Source: a bacterium BMS3Bbin10 (GTDB lineage: Bacteria > Pseudomonadota > Alphaproteobacteria > Rhizobiales > Methyloligellaceae). Taken from it: a DNA stretch of 64,000 nucleotides. The stretch lies in the NCBI GenBank assembly GCA_002897995.1, contig BDTT01000059.1, forward strand, positions 1 to 64,000, in the 5' to 3' direction. Both the position numbers and the translations under genes were made by a program. The notes beneath the pieces were generated by a model that did no database searches, was not told where the DNA came from, and saw nothing but the letters and a program-made list of their open reading frames with translations. The first letter of the stretch is position 1; every line of letters begins with the position of its first letter. Of the stretch, positions 18,312 to 30,654 are shown in pieces.

Positions 18312-18973
18312 GCGTGCGCCGCCTTGACCCGATCCAGCCCGAGAGCTTCAAATTCTCGGCCGCGAACATGCGTTGGGCCAAGGCTCAGGTCAAAAAATAT
18401 CCCAAGGGTAAACAGGCCTCCGCCGTGATCCCGTTATTGTGGCGCGCGCAGGAGCAGCATGACGGCTGGCTGCCGGAACCGGCACTCAGGGTCGTGGCCG
18501 AGATGCTGGATATGGCCCCGATCCGCGTCTATGAGGTCGCCACCTTTTACACCATGTTCAACCTGTCTCCGGTTGGGAAAAATTTTGTTCAGCTGTGCGG
18601 AACGACGCCTTGCTGGCTGCGCGGGGCGGATGACCTGAAGGCGGTCTGCCGGCGCGTGATCGGAGAGCAGAATCAGGTGACCGAGGACGGCATGCTGTCC
18701 TGGCTGGAAGTGGAATGCCTCGGGGCCTGCACCAATGCTCCGATGGTCCAGATCAACAAGGACTATTTCGAAGATTTGACGGCGGAGAACTTTGAAGAAC
18801 TGCTGACCGATTTGCGCGAGGGCAGGGACGTGAAGCCGGGCCCGCAAAATGGCCGGCAATTCTCCTGTCCCGAGGGAGGGGCAACGACGCTGCTAAATGC
18901 TACAGCCTCTTCAAGTGCGAAACGCTCAACGAAATCAACAGCTAAAGCCAAGCCTGGGAGAGGCGGGAAATAA
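18308..18973 (+). CDS. nuoE: NADH-quinone oxidoreductase subunit E
   Basis: A 221-residue thioredoxin-like subunit with the [2Fe-2S] cluster N1a. The ligands are C97, C102, C137 and C141 ([21 protein letters not shown]). ATG 18308 overlaps the nuoD stop. A basic, low-complexity tail of about 40 residues ([21 protein letters not shown]) follows the core. Some alphaproteobacterial NuoE proteins carry a longer helix-hairpin-helix tail; here the tail is short. Confidence 0.97.
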   Translation: MSVRRLDPIQPESFKFSAANMRWAKAQVKKYPKGKQASAVIPLLWRAQEQHDGWLPEPALRVVAEMLDMAPIRVYEVATFYTMFNLSPVGKNFVQLCGTTPCWLRGADDLKAVCRRVIGEQNQVTEDGMLSWLEVECLGACTNAPMVQINKDYFEDLTAENFEELLTDLREGRDVKPGPQNGRQFSCPEGGATTLLNATASSSAKRSTKSTAKAKPGRGGK

Positions 18974-20283
18974 TGCTGAAAGACCAGGACCGCATTTTCC
19001 GCAACCTTTATGGATTTGAGGATCCGGGCCTCAAGGGTGCGAAGAAGCGCGGCGCGTGGGACGGCACCAGGAAGTTTCTGGCCAATGGCCGCGACTGGGT
19101 CGTCAATGAGGTCAAGGCATCGGGTCTTCGCGGCCGCGGCGGCGCCGGGTTCCCGACGGGACTCAAGTGGTCCTTCATGCCCAAGGCGTCGGACGGACGC
19201 CCGCACTATCTCGTCGTCAATGCCGACGAATCGGAGCCCGGCACCTGCAAGGACCGGGAAATCATGCGCCACGATCCGCATTTGCTGATCGAGGGCAGCC
19301 TGATCGCCGGTTTCGCCATGGGGTCGAACACCGGATACATCTATATCCGCGGCGAGTTCATCCGCGAGCGCGAGGCGCTTCAGGCGGCCATCGACGAGGC
19401 CTATGACGCCAAGCTCATCGGCAAGAACAACAAGCATGGGTGGGATTTCGATCTCTATCTGCACCATGGCGCCGGCGCCTATATCTGCGGTGAGGAGACG
19501 GCCCTTCTGGAAAGCCTGGAAGGCAAGAAGGGCCAGCCGCGCCTCAAACCCCCATTCCCCGCGATGGCGGGGCTTTATGGCGCCCCCACCACGGTCAACA
19601 ATGTGGAGAGCATTGCGGTTGTGCCGGATATTCTCAGGCGCGGCGCAAGCTGGTTTTCCGGCCTTGGCCGCCCCAATAATGTGGGTACGAAACTTTTCTG
19701 CATTTCGGGGCATGTGAACCGGCCCTGCAATGTGGAAGAGGAGATGGGCATCACACTCAGGGAATTGCTTGAGCGCCACGCAGGCGGCGTGCGCGGGGGC
19801 TGGGGCAATCTTCTGGCCGTCATTCCCGGCGGCTCATCGGTCAGGTGCCTGCCCGCGGATCTGTGTCCGAACCTGATTATGGATTTCGATTCGCTGTCGG
19901 CCCTGAAATCGGGCCTTGGAACGGCCGCCGTTATCGTCATGGACAAGAGCACCGACATCATCCGCGCCATCGCCCGGCTGTCCTATTTTTACAAACATGA
20001 AAGCTGCGGCCAGTGCACGCCGTGCCGCGAGGGAACGGGGTGGATGTACCGCGTCCTCGATCGCATGGCGCGCGGGCAGGCGCACAAACGCGAAATCGAT
20101 ATGCTGCTCGAGGTGAGTTATCAGATCGAGGGCCACACAATCTGTGCGCTCGGCGACGCGGCCGCCTGGCCGGTTCAGGGGCTCATCACCCACTTCCGGC
20201 ATGTGATCGAGGAACGCATTGACCAGTACAGCGCCAGCCCGGAGCCCGAGGGCGAAGTGCGCGAACCGGTGGCGGCGGAGTAG
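18973..20283 (+). CDS. nuoF: NADH-quinone oxidoreductase subunit F
   Basis: A 436-residue 51-kDa subunit that binds NADH and FMN and starts electron entry. [13 protein letters not shown] at about 51-63 is the FMN/NADH glycine loop, and [14 protein letters not shown] and [19 protein letters not shown] are family signatures. The [4Fe-4S] cluster N3 ligands are in [12 protein letters not shown] near 344-350 and [11 protein letters not shown] near 390. Its ATG shares one base with the nuoE stop. Confidence 0.98.
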   Translation: MLKDQDRIFRNLYGFEDPGLKGAKKRGAWDGTRKFLANGRDWVVNEVKASGLRGRGGAGFPTGLKWSFMPKASDGRPHYLVVNADESEPGTCKDREIMRHDPHLLIEGSLIAGFAMGSNTGYIYIRGEFIREREALQAAIDEAYDAKLIGKNNKHGWDFDLYLHHGAGAYICGEETALLESLEGKKGQPRLKPPFPAMAGLYGAPTTVNNVESIAVVPDILRRGASWFSGLGRPNNVGTKLFCISGHVNRPCNVEEEMGITLRELLERHAGGVRGGWGNLLAVIPGGSSVRCLPADLCPNLIMDFDSLSALKSGLGTAAVIVMDKSTDIIRAIARLSYFYKHESCGQCTPCREGTGWMYRVLDRMARGQAHKREIDMLLEVSYQIEGHTICALGDAAAWPVQGLITHFRHVIEERIDQYSASPEPEGEVREPVAAE

Positions 20284-20307
20284 GTGAGGGAAAATTGAGG
20301 TCCGGAT

Positions 20308-22410
20308 ATGCCAAAACTGATCATTGACGGCGCCGAGATCGAGGTCGAGGACGGCATCACGCTGATTCAGGCGTGTGAGGAAGCCGGCGTGGAAATACCC
20401 CGTTTCTGCTATCACGAGCGCTTGTCGGTCGCCGGCAACTGCCGCATGTGCCTTGTCGAGGTGGCGGGCATGCCCAAGCCCATCGCGTCCTGCGCGCTCG
20501 GCGTCAATGATCTGCGCCCGGGGCCCAACGGCGAACCGCCGGAAATTATCACCAAGTCCAAAACCGTGAAAAAGGCGCGCGAAGGCGTGATGGAATTCCT
20601 GCTCATCAATCACCCGCTCGATTGCCCGATCTGCGATCAGGGCGGGGAATGCGATTTGCAGGACCAGGCCATGGCCTATGGCGTCGATGGCAGCCGCTTC
20701 AAGGAAAACAAGCGCGCCGTGGAAGACAAGTATATCGGGCCGCTTATCAAGACCATCATGAACCGCTGTATCCATTGTACGCGCTGCGTGCGGTTCATGA
20801 CCGAAGTGGCGGGCGTGGAAGAGCTCGGCATGGCGGGCCGGGGCGAGGACGTTGAAATCACCACCTATCTGGAGCAGGGCATGATGTCGGAGATGTCCGG
20901 CAATGTGATTGATCTGTGCCCCGTTGGCGCGCTGACCTCAAAGCCCTACGCCTTCGCGGCGCGGCCCTGGGAATTGCGCAAGACCGAATCCATCGACGTG
21001 ATGGACGCAATGGGCGCCAATATCCGGGTCGATACGCGCGGCCGCGAAGTCATGCGCATCCTGCCGCGCAACCATGACGAGATCAATGAGGAGTGGATTT
21101 CCGATAAATCGCGCTTCATCTGGGACGGGCTGCGGACCCAGCGCCTGGACCAGCCCTATGTGCGTGTCCGCGGCAAGTTGCGCACCGCCACCTGGGATGA
21201 GGCCTTTGCGGCCATCGCCAGAAAATTGAATCGCGCCAAGGGCTCCCGCATTGCGGCGCTCGCCGGCGACCTGGCCGGCGCGGAGGAAATGTTCGCGCTG
21301 AAAGACCTCATGACGCGGCTTGGCTCGCCCAATATCGACTGCCGTCAGGACGGGGCCGCCATTGATCCGGCAAAGGGGCGCGGCGGCTACCTGTTCAATT
21401 CAGGCCTGGGCGGAATCGATACGGCGGATGCACTGCTGCTGATTGGCTGTAATCCGAGAACCGAGGCCACCGTCCTGAATGCCCGCATCAGAAGGCGCTG
21501 GAGTTCGGGGCAGCTGAAAGTCGGATTGATCGGCCCCGAGGCCGATCTGTCTTACCGCTATGATTATATCGGCGCGGGTCCGCAGTCCCTGGCCGATGTC
21601 GCTTCCGGCAAGCACCCCTTTGCCAAGGTCCTGAAATCCGCCAAGCGGCCCATGCTCATTCTTGGAGCCGCCGCCCTGGCGCACTCCGGCGGCGGCGCTG
21701 TGATGGCCCACGCGGCAAGGCTCGCCGACATGACGGGTATGGCGGGCGAGGCGTGGAACGGGTTCAACGTCCTGCATCATGCCGCGTCCCGGGTCGCCGG
21801 GCTTGATATGGGGGTCCTGCCGGCAAAAGGCGGGCTGGACACGCAGGCAATCTTGAAGGCCGCGAAGGCCGGCAAGCTCGATGTGGTCTACCTGCTGGGG
21901 GCGGATGAAATAGATATGGCCTCCCTAGGGAATGCATTCGTCATTTATCAGGGCACCCATGGCGATGCAGGCGCGCACCGTGCCGATGTGATTCTGCCGG
22001 GTGCGGCCTATACGGAAAAAAGCGCCATCTACGTCAATACCGAAGGCCGCCCGCAAATGACCGATCGAGCGATTTTTCCGCCCGGCGACGCACGAGAAGA
22101 CTGGGCCATTATCCGGGCCCTGTCGGCGGTACTGGGAAAAACGCTCGACTGGGACGCCTTATCCGAGGTCCGGGACGCCATTTTTGCCGCCCACCCGCAT
22201 CTCGCGATGATCGACGAGGTGGTGGGCGATGGCGGTTTCGATCTGAAGAAGCTGGCCAGGGGATCGGCACGTATTGGCAAGCAGCCCTTCGGCCGGGCAG
22301 TGGACGATTTCTATCTTTCAAATCCAATTGCACGCGCATCGGCGGTCATGGGCGAGTTGAGCGCCATGACGGCGGGCGGAACATCGGGGGCAACCGGGAC
22401 CGATGGCTGA
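20308..22410 (+). CDS. nuoG: NADH-quinone oxidoreductase subunit G
   Basis: A 700-residue 75-kDa subunit. The N-terminus is a [2Fe-2S] ferredoxin domain ([19 protein letters not shown]), then a His-Cys [4Fe-4S] motif ([18 protein letters not shown]) and a second [4Fe-4S] set ([10 protein letters not shown] with CPVGAL). The C-terminal part is a molybdopterin-oxidoreductase fold without molybdenum. The tail is Gly/Ala-rich. Its end overlaps nuoH by 8 bp. Confidence 0.97.
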   Translation: MPKLIIDGAEIEVEDGITLIQACEEAGVEIPRFCYHERLSVAGNCRMCLVEVAGMPKPIASCALGVNDLRPGPNGEPPEIITKSKTVKKAREGVMEFLLINHPLDCPICDQGGECDLQDQAMAYGVDGSRFKENKRAVEDKYIGPLIKTIMNRCIHCTRCVRFMTEVAGVEELGMAGRGEDVEITTYLEQGMMSEMSGNVIDLCPVGALTSKPYAFAARPWELRKTESIDVMDAMGANIRVDTRGREVMRILPRNHDEINEEWISDKSRFIWDGLRTQRLDQPYVRVRGKLRTATWDEAFAAIARKLNRAKGSRIAALAGDLAGAEEMFALKDLMTRLGSPNIDCRQDGAAIDPAKGRGGYLFNSGLGGIDTADALLLIGCNPRTEATVLNARIRRRWSSGQLKVGLIGPEADLSYRYDYIGAGPQSLADVASGKHPFAKVLKSAKRPMLILGAAALAHSGGGAVMAHAARLADMTGMAGEAWNGFNVLHHAASRVAGLDMGVLPAKGGLDTQAILKAAKAGKLDVVYLLGADEIDMASLGNAFVIYQGTHGDAGAHRADVILPGAAYTEKSAIYVNTEGRPQMTDRAIFPPGDAREDWAIIRALSAVLGKTLDWDALSEVRDAIFAAHPHLAMIDEVVGDGGFDLKKLARGSARIGKQPFGRAVDDFYLSNPIARASAVMGELSAMTAGGTSGATGTDG

Positions 22411-23425
22411 AATCTGGACCACATATATCTGGCCGGTTTTGGTCATCGCGGCGCACAGTATCGCGGTCCTGGTGATCCTGCTTGTGTTGATTGCCTTCCT
22501 GCTGCTGGCGGACAGGAAAATCTGGGCGGCGGTACAGCTCAGGCGCGGACCCAATGTGGTGGGACCCTTCGGCCTGCTGCAATCCTTTGCCGACATGCTG
22601 AAATTCATTTTGAAGGAACCGGTAATCCCGGCCGGGGCCAACAAGGGCGTGTTTCTGCTGGCGCCGCTGGTGTCTTCGGTTCTTGCGCTGTCCGCCTGGG
22701 CCGTCATCCCGGTCAATGCGGGCTGGGCCGTCGCCAACCTGAATATCGGTATACTCTATGTGTTCGCGGTTTCATCCCTTGAGGTCTATGGCGTCATCAT
22801 GGGCGGCTGGGCCTCGAACTCGAAATATCCGTTTCTCGGGGCGCTCAGGTCGGCGGCGCAAATGGTGTCCTATGAGGTCTCCATCGGCTTCGTCATCATC
22901 TCCGTGCTGCTATTGGTCGGCTCGTTGAACATGACGGACATCGTCATGGCGCAACAGGGCGAATTCGGAATGTTCAACTGGTTCTGGCTGCCGCTGTTCC
23001 CGCTGTTCATTATCTTCTTTATCTCGGCGTTGGCGGAGACAAACCGGCCGCCCTTCGACTTGCCGGAAGCAGAGTCGGAGCTCGTGGCCGGCTTCATGGT
23101 GGAATATTCCTCCTCTCCCTATCTGCTGTTCATGCTGGGTGAGTATGTCGCCATTGTTCTCATGTGCGCGCTCACAACGATCCTGTTTCTGGGAGGGTGG
23201 CTGCCCCCCTTCGACGTCGCGCCATTTAACTGGTTGCCGGGCGTCTTCTGGTTCGTCTTCAAGGTTTGCCTGGTTTTCTTCATGTTCTCGATGGTCAAGG
23301 CAATCGTGCCTCGTTACCGCTATGATCAATTGATGCGGCTGGGCTGGAAAGTATTTCTGCCCCTGTCGCTGTTCATGATCGTCGCCGTGGCCTCGGTTCT
23401 TCATTTCTTCGATCTGGCGCCATGA
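22403..23425 (+). CDS. nuoH: NADH-quinone oxidoreductase subunit H
   Basis: A 340-residue membrane subunit with about eight helices that links the quinone chamber to the proton path. Conserved stretches are [26 protein letters not shown], and [29 protein letters not shown] with its acidic cluster. The C-terminus carries [20 protein letters not shown]. The stop overlaps a possible upstream start of nuoI by ATGA. Confidence 0.98.
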   Translation: MAEIWTTYIWPVLVIAAHSIAVLVILLVLIAFLLLADRKIWAAVQLRRGPNVVGPFGLLQSFADMLKFILKEPVIPAGANKGVFLLAPLVSSVLALSAWAVIPVNAGWAVANLNIGILYVFAVSSLEVYGVIMGGWASNSKYPFLGALRSAAQMVSYEVSIGFVIISVLLLVGSLNMTDIVMAQQGEFGMFNWFWLPLFPLFIIFFISALAETNRPPFDLPEAESELVAGFMVEYSSSPYLLFMLGEYVAIVLMCALTTILFLGGWLPPFDVAPFNWLPGVFWFVFKVCLVFFMFSMVKAIVPRYRYDQLMRLGWKVFLPLSLFMIVAVASVLHFFDLAP

Positions 23426-23442
23426 ACGGAGGGGGGAACACA

Positions 23443-23934
23443 ATGCCTAACTTATTCCAGGCTGCGAAATCCCTGCTCTTGCTGGAGTTCGTATCGGCGT
23501 TCTGGCTTGGCATGAAATATTTTTTCAAACCAAAGGCAACGATCAATTACCCGTTCGAAAAGGGTCCGCTTAGCCCGCGCTTTCGAGGCGAACATGCGCT
23601 CAGGCGCTACCCCAATGGCGAGGAACGCTGCATTGCGTGCAAACTGTGCGAGGCCATTTGCCCGGCGCAGGCGATAACCATTGAAGCGGGGCCGAGACGC
23701 AATGACGGGACGCGCCGCACGACGCGCTACGACATCGACATGGTCAAATGCATCTATTGCGGCTTTTGCCAGGAGGCCTGCCCGGTGGATGCAATCGTGG
23801 AAGGGCCAAACTTCGAATTCGCGGTGGAGACACGCGAGGAACTTTATTACGACAAGGGGCGGCTGCTCGAAAATGGCGATCGCTGGGAGCGGGAAATTGC
23901 GAAGAACATTTCACTCGATGCTCCGTATCGCTAG
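23443..23934 (+). CDS. nuoI: NADH-quinone oxidoreductase subunit I
   Basis: A 163-residue ferredoxin-like subunit with two [4Fe-4S] clusters, N6a and N6b. The ligands are C63, C66, C69, C73 and C103, C106, C109, C113 in the standard CxxCxxCxxxCP spacing. I chose ATG 23443 because GGAGGGGGGA precedes it and the length equals the common alphaproteobacterial form. ATG 23422, which overlaps nuoH, would add seven residues. Confidence 0.97.
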   Translation: MPNLFQAAKSLLLLEFVSAFWLGMKYFFKPKATINYPFEKGPLSPRFRGEHALRRYPNGEERCIACKLCEAICPAQAITIEAGPRRNDGTRRTTRYDIDMVKCIYCGFCQEACPVDAIVEGPNFEFAVETREELYYDKGRLLENGDRWEREIAKNISLDAPYR

Positions 23935-23997
23935 GAAACCGGCCGCTATGGATTTGGCTACCGAGAAATTGAGCACGGCGCAAGAACGGATGAAAAG

Positions 23998-24612
23998 ATG
24001 CTGATCGCCGATCTGTTTTTCTATCTCTTTGCCGCCATTTGCGTGGCCGCGGCCTTTATGGTCATTTCCGCGCGCAATCCCGTGCACTCCGTGCTGTTCC
24101 TCATTCTGGCGTTCGTCAGTTCGGCGGGACTTTTTATTCTGCTCGGCGCGGAGTTTCTCGCCTTCATTCTGATCGTTGTCTATGTGGGCGCGGTCGCCGT
24201 CCTGTTTTTGTTTGTCGTCATGATGCTGGACGTGGACTTTGCCGAATTGCGCTCGGGCTTCCTGACTTATCTGCCGATAGGGGCCGTGATCGGCATCATC
24301 CTGCTGATTGAGCTGGTACTGGTGCTTGGATCATGGGTCATCACGCCGCAGATCGCATCGCATATCACGACACCAATCCCGCCGTCGAACGAGGTGTCCA
24401 ACATCGAAGCCCTGGGGCTCGTTCTCTATACCAAATATGTCTATTTCTTCCAGGCGGCGGGCGTTGTGCTGCTGATCTCCATGATCGGGGCGATCGTACT
24501 TACGCTGCAACATAAACCGGGCATCAAACGTCAGTCGGTCGCCCGGCAGGTTTCGCGCACACGCGACGAATCCATTGAAATCAAAAAAGTTGAATCGGGC
24601 AAGGGGCTCTAG
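23998..24612 (+). CDS. nuoJ: NADH-quinone oxidoreductase subunit J
   Basis: A 204-residue membrane subunit with five predicted helices. The typical start [14 protein letters not shown] is present as [16 protein letters not shown], followed by [30 protein letters not shown], the helix with the conserved pi-bulge. The C-terminal 35 residues are basic and cytoplasmic. Its end precedes nuoK by about 10 bp. Confidence 0.97.
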   Translation: MLIADLFFYLFAAICVAAAFMVISARNPVHSVLFLILAFVSSAGLFILLGAEFLAFILIVVYVGAVAVLFLFVVMMLDVDFAELRSGFLTYLPIGAVIGIILLIELVLVLGSWVITPQIASHITTPIPPSNEVSNIEALGLVLYTKYVYFFQAAGVVLLISMIGAIVLTLQHKPGIKRQSVARQVSRTRDESIEIKKVESGKGL

Positions 24613-24622
24613 GGGTGTCGCG

Positions 24623-24934
24623 ATGATGAGCGTTGGACTGCCACATTATCTGACCCTTGCGGCGATTCTCTTCTCGCTGGGGATATTCGGAATTTTTCTC
24701 AACCGGAAAAACGTCATCGTCATCCTGATGTCGATTGAATTGATATTGCTGGCGGTGAACATCAACTTTGTCGCGTTTTCTTCTTTTCTGGGCGACCTGG
24801 TGGGTCAGGTTTTCGCACTTTTTGTCCTCACGGTCGCTGCGGCGGAGGCTGCTATCGGTCTCGCCATCGTGGTGGTCTATTACCGCAATCGCGGGTCCAT
24901 CGCCGTTGAAGACATAAACATGATGAAGGGTTAG
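24623..24934 (+). CDS. nuoK: NADH-quinone oxidoreductase subunit K
   Basis: A 103-residue subunit with three transmembrane helices, homologous to Mrp antiporter MnhC. The two conserved membrane glutamates are in [15 protein letters not shown] and [16 protein letters not shown] 24623 has AGGGG about 7 bp upstream; ATG 24626 is equally possible and would give 102 residues. The frame is open further upstream into nuoJ without similarity. Confidence 0.96.
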   Translation: MMSVGLPHYLTLAAILFSLGIFGIFLNRKNVIVILMSIELILLAVNINFVAFSSFLGDLVGQVFALFVLTVAAAEAAIGLAIVVVYYRNRGSIAVEDINMMKG

Positions 24935-24945
24935 GGCCGGCGGTC

Positions 24946-26883
24946 ATGTATTACGCAATCGTCTTTCTTCCCCTGGCAGGGGCGCTCATCTCCGGCTTCT
25001 TCGGCCGCGCCCTTGGCGCGCGCACGAGCGCCGTCATCACGACCGTATTCGTATTGCTTTCCGCGGCCATGTCCTGGATCGCCTTTTTTCAGGTCGGCAT
25101 GGGCGGGCAGGAAACGCGCATAGAGCTGATGCAATGGTTTACCTCGGGCGAGATGCAGGTTTCCTGGGCGCTCCGCATCGACACGCTGACGGTTGTGATG
25201 CTCGTGGTCGTCAATTCCATCTCGGGTCTCGTGCATCTTTATTCAATCGGCTACATGGCCCATGATCCTTACCGGCCGCGGTTCTTCTCCTATCTGTCGC
25301 TGTTCACCTTTTCCATGCTGATGCTGGTGACATCGGACAACTTCCTGCAGCTGTTCTTTGGCTGGGAGGGGGTAGGGCTCATGTCCTATCTGCTTATCGG
25401 GTTCTGGTACCAGAAACCCGAGGCCAACGCCGCGGCCATCAAGGCTTTCATTGTGAACCGCGTCGGCGACTTCGGCTTCGCGCTCGGCATCTTCGCCATA
25501 TTCTATATTTTCGGCGCCGTCCAGTTCGACACGGTATTCGCCGCGGCGCCCGATCAGGTGGGAAAAACCTTCACATTCCTGAGTTGGGAGTTCGATGTCC
25601 TGACCGCAATCTGCCTGTTGCTGTTCATGGGCGCCATGGGAAAATCGGCGCAATTCCTTCTGCACACCTGGTTGCCCGATGCCATGGAAGGCCCGACACC
25701 GGTCTCCGCGCTCATCCATGCTGCGACAATGGTGACGGCCGGCGTGTTCATGGTGGCCCGGCTGTCGCCGCTGTTTGAGTTCACACCCACCGCACTTGCC
25801 GTAGTGACGTTCGTCGGCGCGACCACGGCATTCTTCGCCGCCACCGTCGGGCTCGTTCAGAACGACATCAAGCGCGTAATCGCCTATTCAACCTGTTCGC
25901 AGCTTGGCTACATGTTCGTGGCGCTCGGCGTTGGCGCCTATGGCGTGGCCATCTTCCACCTCTTCACCCATGCCTTTTTCAAGGCTCTGCTGTTTCTGGG
26001 GTCGGGTTCGGTCATTCACGCCCTTAACGATGAGCAGGACATGCGGCGCATGGGCGGCATATACAAGATGCTGCCCTACACATGGATTTTCATGGTGGTC
26101 GGGACGCTTGCCTTGACCGGGTTCCCGTTCACGGCGGGATATTTCTCCAAGGACGCTGTTATCGAATCTGCATTCGCGGCCGGCTCGAGCGTCGGCATGT
26201 ACGCCTTTGCCATGACGGTCCTGGCCGCACTCCTCACATCTTTCTATTCGTGGCGGCTTATCTTTATGACATTCCACGGCAAGACCCGGCTGGCCCCAGA
26301 AGATCTGAACAACGCGCATGAGTCGCCAAAGGTGATGCTCATACCGTTGTTCATTCTGGCAATCGGGGCGATCAGCGCCGGCTTCCTGTTCAAGGGCGTC
26401 TTCATCGGTGACGGCCAGGGGGACTTCTGGCGCGGCGCGCTCTTCACCCTGCCATCCAACAATATTCTCGAAGCCATCCATAATATCCCGGCGATGGTTG
26501 TCGCCGCGCCCTTCATCATGATGGTGCTGGGGTTCCTGATCGCCTGGTTGTTTTATCTGGTCACGCCTTCGGCCCCGGCGAACCTGGCGGAAGCATTCCG
26601 TCCGCTTTATCTGTTTCTGCTCAACAAATGGTATTTCGACGAACTCTATGATTGGGCGTTTACGCGTCCCGCATTTCGTATCGGCCGCTTCCTGTGGAAG
26701 ACGGGAGACGGAGCAGTCATTGACGGGGTCGGGCCCGACGGTATCGCCGCCCGGGTCATCGACATCACCAACCGCGTGGTTCGTCTGCAAAGCGGATATG
26801 TCTACCACTATGCCTTTGCCATGCTGATCGGGGTGGCGCTGCTCGTCACCTACTTCATGTTTGCCGGAGGGAGCGCGTCATGA
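24946..26883 (+). CDS. nuoL: NADH-quinone oxidoreductase subunit L
   Basis: A 645-residue antiporter-like proton pump with about sixteen helices. The core has [18 protein letters not shown] with its conserved Glu, [38 protein letters not shown] with the key Lys, and [18 protein letters not shown]. The long C-terminal part forms the lateral helix that runs along NuoM and NuoN. Its end overlaps nuoM by ATGA. Confidence 0.98.
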   Translation: MYYAIVFLPLAGALISGFFGRALGARTSAVITTVFVLLSAAMSWIAFFQVGMGGQETRIELMQWFTSGEMQVSWALRIDTLTVVMLVVVNSISGLVHLYSIGYMAHDPYRPRFFSYLSLFTFSMLMLVTSDNFLQLFFGWEGVGLMSYLLIGFWYQKPEANAAAIKAFIVNRVGDFGFALGIFAIFYIFGAVQFDTVFAAAPDQVGKTFTFLSWEFDVLTAICLLLFMGAMGKSAQFLLHTWLPDAMEGPTPVSALIHAATMVTAGVFMVARLSPLFEFTPTALAVVTFVGATTAFFAATVGLVQNDIKRVIAYSTCSQLGYMFVALGVGAYGVAIFHLFTHAFFKALLFLGSGSVIHALNDEQDMRRMGGIYKMLPYTWIFMVVGTLALTGFPFTAGYFSKDAVIESAFAAGSSVGMYAFAMTVLAALLTSFYSWRLIFMTFHGKTRLAPEDLNNAHESPKVMLIPLFILAIGAISAGFLFKGVFIGDGQGDFWRGALFTLPSNNILEAIHNIPAMVVAAPFIMMVLGFLIAWLFYLVTPSAPANLAEAFRPLYLFLLNKWYFDELYDWAFTRPAFRIGRFLWKTGDGAVIDGVGPDGIAARVIDITNRVVRLQSGYVYHYAFAMLIGVALLVTYFMFAGGSAS

Positions 26884-28397
26884 CCATCGGCTGGCCCATC
26901 CTTTCGGCGATCATATTCCTCCCTCTGCTGGGAGCGCTCTTCATATTGGCGATCCGCGGCGAGGATGAAATCGCGATCCGCAACGCGCGTTATGTGGCGC
27001 TCTGGACAACCGTCATAACCTTTTTGCTGTCGCTGGTGATCTGGGTGGAGTTCGATCCCACGACCCCCGTTTTCCAGTTTGTGGAAAAACGGGAATGGCT
27101 CGGCGCCGCGATCAACTACCATGTCGGAGTTGACGGCATTTCCATGCTGTTCGTTATTCTCACGACATTCCTGATGCCGCTGTGCGTGCTGGCGAGCTGG
27201 ACCTCCGTCAAGTCGCGGGTGAAGGAATATATGATTGCCTTCCTCGTCCTGGAAACGCTGATGATCGGCGTATTTTCCGCGCTTGATCTGGTGGTTTTCT
27301 ATCTCTTCTTCGAAGGCGGCCTTATCCCCATGTTCCTGATTATCGGGATCTGGGGCGGCCAGCGCCGCGTCTATGCCAGCTTCAAGTTCTTCCTCTACAC
27401 GCTTCTGGGTTCCGTGCTCATGCTGCTCGCCATCATGGCGATGTATTGGGAGGCGGGCACCACGGACATTGCCGTCCTGCTGGCCTACAACTTCCCGCCC
27501 GAGATGCAGGCCTGGCTGTGGTTTGCCTTCCTCGCGTCCTTCGCCGTGAAATTGCCGATGTGGCCGGTCCACACCTGGCTGCCGGATGCCCATGTGGAGG
27601 CGCCAACCGCAGGCTCCGTCGTTCTGGCGGCTGTTTTGCTGAAAATGGGCGGCTACGGGTTTCTGCGCTTCTCGATCCCGATGTTTCCGCTGGCGAGCGA
27701 GCAATTCGCATCACTGATTTTCCTGATGTCCATTGTCGCCATCATTTACACCTCGCTTGTGGCGCTGGCCCAGGAGGATATGAAAAAGCTCATTGCCTAC
27801 TCGTCCGTTGCGCATATGGGCTTTGTGACGATGGGGCTGTTTACGCTCACCACACAGGGCCTTGAGGGCGGCATTTTCCAGATGTTGAGCCACGGAATCG
27901 TATCGGCCGCCCTGTTCCTGTGCGTCGGGGTTATCTATGACCGAATGCATACGCGCCAGATCGACGCCTATGGCGGCCTCGTCAACCGCATGCCGCTCTA
28001 CGCCTTCTTCTTCATGGTCTTCACCATGGCCAATGTAGGACTTCCTGGCACAAGCGGATTTGTCGGCGAATTCCTGACGCTGGTCGGGGCGTTCCGTGTC
28101 AATACATGGGTTGCGTTCTTCGCTACCCTCGGCATCATCCTGTCGGCCGCCTATGCGCTGTGGCTCTACCGCCGGGTCATCTACGGCGTGCTCGAGAAGC
28201 CTGAGTTGAAGGCCATCAAAGACCTTGAGACCCGTGAAATCGCCGTCATGGTGCCTCTGGTCGCCCTGACGATATTCTTTGGTATCTATCCCGCGCCGCT
28301 GCTCGATGTCATGTCGGTATCAGTGGAGCACCTCATCAAGAATTACGAGGCAGCTCTCGCCGCCGCCGAACAGGCCCAATTGGCTTTGGTGCGATAG
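26880..28397 (+). CDS. nuoM: NADH-quinone oxidoreductase subunit M
   Basis: A 505-residue antiporter-like proton pump. Conserved motifs are [22 protein letters not shown], which has the critical Glu, [40 protein letters not shown], and [22 protein letters not shown] 26880 overlaps the end of nuoL. It ends 11 bp before nuoN. Confidence 0.98.
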   Translation: MTIGWPILSAIIFLPLLGALFILAIRGEDEIAIRNARYVALWTTVITFLLSLVIWVEFDPTTPVFQFVEKREWLGAAINYHVGVDGISMLFVILTTFLMPLCVLASWTSVKSRVKEYMIAFLVLETLMIGVFSALDLVVFYLFFEGGLIPMFLIIGIWGGQRRVYASFKFFLYTLLGSVLMLLAIMAMYWEAGTTDIAVLLAYNFPPEMQAWLWFAFLASFAVKLPMWPVHTWLPDAHVEAPTAGSVVLAAVLLKMGGYGFLRFSIPMFPLASEQFASLIFLMSIVAIIYTSLVALAQEDMKKLIAYSSVAHMGFVTMGLFTLTTQGLEGGIFQMLSHGIVSAALFLCVGVIYDRMHTRQIDAYGGLVNRMPLYAFFFMVFTMANVGLPGTSGFVGEFLTLVGAFRVNTWVAFFATLGIILSAAYALWLYRRVIYGVLEKPELKAIKDLETREIAVMVPLVALTIFFGIYPAPLLDVMSVSVEHLIKNYEAALAAAEQAQLALVR

Positions 28398-28408
28398 GGG
28401 GAAATGAA

Positions 28409-29854
28409 ATGAACGAACAGGTTTCCCCATTTGCCAGTTACGTGATTGCGCTACCGGAAATCACGCTGGTTCTGGGCGCGATGGTTTTGCTGATGTTAGG
28501 GGTGTTTAGAGGCAGGGACGCAAGCGAAATCATAAGTTGGCTGTCGATCGTCCTTCTCATTGTGGTGGCCGGGCTTGTCCTGTTTATCCCGGCAACGGGA
28601 AAAGTGGCGTTCGACGGCGCGTTTATGATCGATGCCTTTTCGCGGTTTATGAAGTTTCTGACGCTCGTCGGCTCCGCGGCGGTTATCTTCATGTCGTTTG
28701 CCTATATGCGCCATGCGCGACTGGTGAAGTTCGAGTATCCCATTCTCATTTTGCTCGCGAGCGTGGGCATGCTGATGATGATCTCCGCCAATGACCTCAT
28801 CGCGCTTTATCTTGGTATCGAGCTTCAGAGCCTCGCGCTTTATGTGCTCGCCGCCTTTCGGACGGATTCCCTGCGTTCCAGCGAAGCGGGGCTCAAATAT
28901 TTTGTTTTGGGCGCGCTGTCATCGGGAATGCTGCTTTACGGCTGCTCGCTGATTTACGGCTTTACCGGCACCACGGGATTTTCCGGGATCGCCGACGGGA
29001 TAAACACGGTCGGCCCCAATCTTGGAATTATTCTGGGTCTGGTATTTTTCATGGCCGGGCTCGCCTTCAAGGTTTCGGCGGTTCCGTTCCATATGTGGAC
29101 CCCGGACGTCTATGAAGGCGCTCCGACACCGGTCACGGCCTTTTTCGCCACGGCGCCGAAGGTGGCGGCCATGGCGATGTTCCTGCGCGTCATCCTGTCA
29201 GCCTTCCCCGACATTACGCATCAATGGCAGCAGATCGTGGTCTTTATCTCGATCGCATCGATGGTGCTTGGCGCATTTGCCGCCATTGGCCAGCGCGATA
29301 TCAAACGGCTGATGGCCTATAGCTCCATCGGGCATATGGGCTTTGCACTTGTCGGACTGGCCGCGGGCGATGCGACGGGCGCGCAATCCGTGATTATTTA
29401 TCTCACTATTTATCTGGTGATGAATCTCGGCGTCTTCGCCTGCATTCTCGCCATGCGCCGCAGCGACGGCATGGTGGAGGAGATCGATGAACTGGCCGGT
29501 CTTTCCCGCAACAGCCCGATGATGGCGTTCTTGCTGGCGATGCTGTTCTTTTCCCTGGCCGGCATCCCGCCGCTCGCGGGCTTTTTCGCCAAATTCTATG
29601 TGTTTCTTGCGGCGATCAACGCCGGGCTGTACACCCTTGCCGTCATTGGTGTTTTATCAAGCGTTGTAGGGGCTTATTATTATCTGCGCATCATCAAGAT
29701 CATGTATCTCGACGAACCGGCGGAAAAGTTCGAACCCATGCCGGGCACGCTCAAGATCGTGCTCGGCCTGTCGGGGGGGCTGGTGATCCTCTTCTTCACC
29801 TATCCCGCGCCATTGGTTCAGGCTGCGAACGTAGCCGCCAAATCTCTGTTTTGA
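28409..29854 (+). CDS. nuoN: NADH-quinone oxidoreductase subunit N
   Basis: A 481-residue antiporter-like subunit, the last of the operon. Motifs include [20 protein letters not shown] with the membrane Glu, [35 protein letters not shown] with the key Lys, and [17 protein letters not shown]. Its stop is four bases before birA, so the nuo transcript probably runs on into birA and rnj. Confidence 0.98.
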   Translation: MNEQVSPFASYVIALPEITLVLGAMVLLMLGVFRGRDASEIISWLSIVLLIVVAGLVLFIPATGKVAFDGAFMIDAFSRFMKFLTLVGSAAVIFMSFAYMRHARLVKFEYPILILLASVGMLMMISANDLIALYLGIELQSLALYVLAAFRTDSLRSSEAGLKYFVLGALSSGMLLYGCSLIYGFTGTTGFSGIADGINTVGPNLGIILGLVFFMAGLAFKVSAVPFHMWTPDVYEGAPTPVTAFFATAPKVAAMAMFLRVILSAFPDITHQWQQIVVFISIASMVLGAFAAIGQRDIKRLMAYSSIGHMGFALVGLAAGDATGAQSVIIYLTIYLVMNLGVFACILAMRRSDGMVEEIDELAGLSRNSPMMAFLLAMLFFSLAGIPPLAGFFAKFYVFLAAINAGLYTLAVIGVLSSVVGAYYYLRIIKIMYLDEPAEKFEPMPGTLKIVLGLSGGLVILFFTYPAPLVQAANVAAKSLF

Positions 29855-29858
29855 GGGC

Positions 29859-30620
29859 ATGTCCACTCCCGATGTGCTGCTCCCCGCCGGCTATCGCCTG
29901 TGCGTTCATGAGACGCTGGATTCCACCAATTCCGAAGCGCTGCGCCGGGCAGGCGCGGGCGAGGAGGGGGGCTTATGGGTCTGGGCGCACTCGCAGAGAA
30001 CCGGGCGCGGGCGGCTCGGCCGCCGCTGGGTCTCTCTTGCGGGAAATTTATTCGCCACGCTATTGCTGCGCCCCAATTGCCGGCAGATGCATATGGCCCA
30101 ACTCAGTCTCGTGGCCGGGCTCGCGCTCCATGACGCAGTAGCCGGTTTGGCGGAGCGCGATATCTTGCCTCACCTCGCACTCAAATGGCCCAATGACCTG
30201 CTGCATGACGGGATGAAACTTGGCGGCGTTCTGCTGGAAAGCAAACTCAGCGCAGGCAGTGTGCCGGCCGTGGCAATGGGGGTCGGCGTCAATCTCGCGG
30301 CACATCCCGATGTAACGGACTATCCGGCCACGGATTTGGCGCGACACGGAATTTCCGCCACGCCCGCACGCGTCCTCGAAGGCCTCGCCGCCGCGTGCGA
30401 TGAGTGGCTTGGCGTCTGGAACGATGGCTCCGGCTTTGCGCATATTCGTGAAGCCTGGATGGCGCGCTCGCTGCCCGCGAACGCGCCGCTTCAGGTGAAA
30501 CTCACCGACTCGGCGTCTCGCGGTATCTATGGGGGCCTCGATGAGGACGGCGCGCTGATTCTGATTCTGGATGACGGAACGAAAAAACGAATAACCACTG
30601 GCGACGTGTTCCCGCTATAA
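29859..30620 (+). CDS. birA: Biotin-[acetyl-CoA-carboxylase] ligase, without DNA-binding domain
   Basis: A 253-residue biotin protein ligase that attaches biotin to the carboxyl carrier protein through biotinyl-AMP. The adenylate loop is GRGRLGRRW at about 50-57 and the catalytic lysine region is LKWPNDLL. A short C-terminal SH3-like domain ends with DDGTKKRITTGDVF. There is no N-terminal winged helix, so this is a class I ligase that does not repress biotin genes. It follows nuoN closely, a common alphaproteobacterial arrangement. Confidence 0.94.
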   Translation: MSTPDVLLPAGYRLCVHETLDSTNSEALRRAGAGEEGGLWVWAHSQRTGRGRLGRRWVSLAGNLFATLLLRPNCRQMHMAQLSLVAGLALHDAVAGLAERDILPHLALKWPNDLLHDGMKLGGVLLESKLSAGSVPAVAMGVGVNLAAHPDVTDYPATDLARHGISATPARVLEGLAAACDEWLGVWNDGSGFAHIREAWMARSLPANAPLQVKLTDSASRGIYGGLDEDGALILILDDGTKKRITTGDVFPL

Positions 30621-30654
30621 CAGCACGAACAAACCGGCAGGCACCCCATCCTTC

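Noticed and set aside
18763-19779. A long minus-strand open frame opposite nuoE and nuoF
   Set aside because: Both plus-strand genes are certain, with cluster ligands intact, and the antisense protein has no family features.
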